Positions 13,976 to 14,999 of a stretch of 14,999 nt of DNA are shown piece after piece. Position numbers and translations under genes: made by a program. The stretch spans positions 11,911-26,909 of the forward strand of contig DBXU01000137.1 of NCBI GenBank assembly GCA_002310075.1, read 5' to 3'. Source of the stretch: Bacteroidales bacterium UBA1204. Its GTDB lineage: Bacteria > Bacteroidota > Bacteroidia > Bacteroidales > F082. The notes below the pieces were generated by a model that had not been told where the DNA came from, did no database searches, and saw nothing but the letters and a program-made list of their open reading frames with translations. Numbering within the stretch: position 1 is the first letter of the stretch; every line of letters starts with the position of its first letter.

Positions 13976-14999
13976 CCTCTCCCCACAAAACCTTCCTCAC
14001 GTCAACTGCTACATCCGTCGAGGCCCTGACCGTTCTAATCGAGCGTTCGGGCATCGACATCACAGCCGATTATGGCGACTGGTGTAATATCGGCTTCGCT
14101 CTTGCGCATGAATTTGGTGCCGACGGTGAGTCTTTTTTCCTGAGAATTTCATCTTTTTACCCCAAATATGACCCATCTGAAGCCTCAAAACAATACGCTG
14201 CTTGCCTTCGTGCCGATGTCCCTTCAGGCAAGGCACCTATCACCATCGCCACCCTCTTCCACATAGCTAAATCCCACGGAATCAACCTGCCATGTCCCCC
14301 ACGTCATTGCGAGGAACGAAGCAATCTAGGGGGTGCCCAACGGGCGGGGGAGTCCATTCCCCCTCTGAGAGGGGGCCAGGGGGAGTTTTTTTCCTCACGA
14401 AATGCGAGTGAGGAATCTGAGGAATCTGAGGAAAACGCCCGTCAACCTTTGCCGGCGTTTTCCCATTCCATCCGTTCCAACCTTCCGTCCATCATGCAGC
14501 GTATCGTCGAAGACTCGTCTTCGGATGTCGATGCCGACATCCTCATCCTCGGCTCCCTGACGGTCTTTTCGGCTTGCATCCCGAATGTGTACGGCGTATA
14601 TGATCGCCGTGAAGTCTTCGCCAATCTCTTCCTCTTTGTCACTGCCCGTGCATCGGCTGGCAAAGGACGGCTCTCCCTGTGCCGTCATCTCGCTGCGCCG
14701 TTGCACCAGGCATTACACGACAAACACAAGAAGCTGCTGAAGAAATACGAAGCGGCGCAGGCAGCCTATGTCGTCAGCCGTAAAAAAGGCATCGCAGTGC
14801 CTCCCAAAGAGCCGCCGTTTCTAACACTGTTCCTTCCTGCCAATAGCACCGCCACTGTGGTCTATCAGACGCTTGCCCAAAACGACGGTGTCGGCCTTCT
14901 GTTCGAGACAGAAGGCGACACCTTGGCCAACGCCTTCAATTCCGACCTGGGCAACTACTCCGACGGATTCAGGAAAGCGTTTCACCATGAAACGATTTC
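13972..14999 (+). CDS. PriCT-2 / DUF3987 replication-type protein (3' partial)
   Basis: Runs off the right edge with 342 codons visible and no stop. Residues about 30-105 match the PriCT-2 primase C-terminal helical domain (DYGDWCNIGFALAHEFG, then YDPSEASKQYAACL and ITIATLFHIAKSHGI). From about 165 a DUF3987 domain begins, with ADILILGSLTVFSACIPNVYG, a Walker A-like ASAGKGRLS (227-235) and FETEGDTLANAF (311-322). DUF3987 proteins are considered P-loop, helicase-like partners of element primases, so with the BT4734-like protein this may be a split primase-helicase used for element replication. Between the domains, residues about 110-160 are low-complexity: HCEERSNLGGAQRAGES, then a Gly/Pro-rich segment, then EESEESEE, encoded by an inserted repeat. 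Its ATG overlaps the previous stop by 4 bp. A mobilization relaxase would be expected further right. Confidence 0.87.
   Translation, partial: MTSPHKTFLTSTATSVEALTVLIERSGIDITADYGDWCNIGFALAHEFGADGESFFLRISSFYPKYDPSEASKQYAACLRADVPSGKAPITIATLFHIAKSHGINLPCPPRHCEERSNLGGAQRAGESIPPLRGGQGEFFSSRNASEESEESEENARQPLPAFSHSIRSNLPSIMQRIVEDSSSDVDADILILGSLTVFSACIPNVYGVYDRREVFANLFLFVTARASAGKGRLSLCRHLAAPLHQALHDKHKKLLKKYEAAQAAYVVSRKKGIAVPPKEPPFLTLFLPANSTATVVYQTLAQNDGVGLLFETEGDTLANAFNSDLGNYSDGFRKAFHHETI
14299..14390 (+). repeat. Dispersed-repeat-like insertion inside the DUF3987 gene
   Basis: About 90 bp with non-coding character. It starts CGTCATTGCGAGGAACGAAG with an ATTGC/GCAAT inverted repeat. A GCCC-AAC-GGGC hairpin, a CCCCCTC-TGA-GAGGGGG hairpin (14359-14375) and a GGGGGAG-T(7) end follow. 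Translated, it gives HCEERSN and a Gly/Pro-rich stretch unlike either flanking domain. I recall the CATTGCGAGGAACGAAGCAAT word from dispersed intergenic repeats of several bacterial phyla. It keeps the frame open. Exact ends are estimated. Confidence 0.65.
14391..14433 (+). repeat. Inverted repeat and 9-bp tandem repeat
   Basis: TTCCTCAC (14391-14398) and GTGAGGAA (14408-14415) form an inverted repeat with a 9-nt loop. The right arm starts three tandem units of the 9-bp word GAGGAATCT (the last one diverged), encoding the acidic EESEESEE. It directly abuts the repeat-like insertion and may be part of it or a slippage product beside it. Confidence 0.6.

Overview
The window looks like chromosomal DNA of a Bacteroidota species, most likely order Bacteroidales. 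The grounds are the gene families (a lipoprotein-adaptor/RND/TolC operon with a P-II-like fourth gene, a Bacteroidetes-type tyrosine integrase, BT4734-like and DUF3987 proteins), TAnnTTTG-type -7 promoter elements, and the lack of Shine-Dalgarno sequences in front of most genes. The genus cannot be fixed from the sequence alone.

Left part (1-9930), resident chromosome. A 5'-truncated Uup-like ABC-F ATPase runs rightward and converges, with a 4-bp overlap of stop codons, on a tight leftward operon. In transcription order that operon is a TolC-like outer-membrane protein (7419-6106), a lipoprotein membrane-fusion adaptor (6090-5059), a HAE1-type RND pump (5055-1921) and a 97-aa P-II-like protein (1918-1625). 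Divergent from it is a LytS/LytTR two-component pair (7580-9357). The 160-bp region between them holds two TAnnTTTG elements facing opposite ways and, between these, a 13-bp direct repeat with a 21-bp period. That is the geometry expected of a LytTR operator, so the two-component system probably controls the pump, itself, or both. A small YegP-type (DUF1508) gene with its own promoter and terminator follows.

Junction (about 9931-9980). A 46-nt 3' piece of tRNA-Pro(UGG) lies on the minus strand with no 5' half. This is the footprint of an element integrated at the anticodon stem-loop of a tRNA gene. The intact tRNA should lie at the far end of the element, beyond the right edge.

Right part (9980 to the window end), an integrated mobile element. 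A 240-bp leader has a promoter and two pairs of GCGTGCAnAT repeats on an 11/44-bp spacing. It is followed by a tyrosine integrase with its own terminator, an unrecognised 360-aa protein, and a translationally coupled cluster of two small excisionase-type HTH proteins, a BT4734-like protein (possibly primase-like) and a PriCT-2/DUF3987 protein that runs off the window. The order resembles the int-orf2-orf2x-primase layout of NBU-type mobilizable elements, but no mobilization gene is visible here. The DUF3987 gene carries, in frame between its two domains, a stretch that looks like a dispersed repeat (peptide HCEERSN plus a G/C hairpin). I consider this the most unusual single feature of the window, together with the paired repeats in the integrase leader and the putative LytTR operator.
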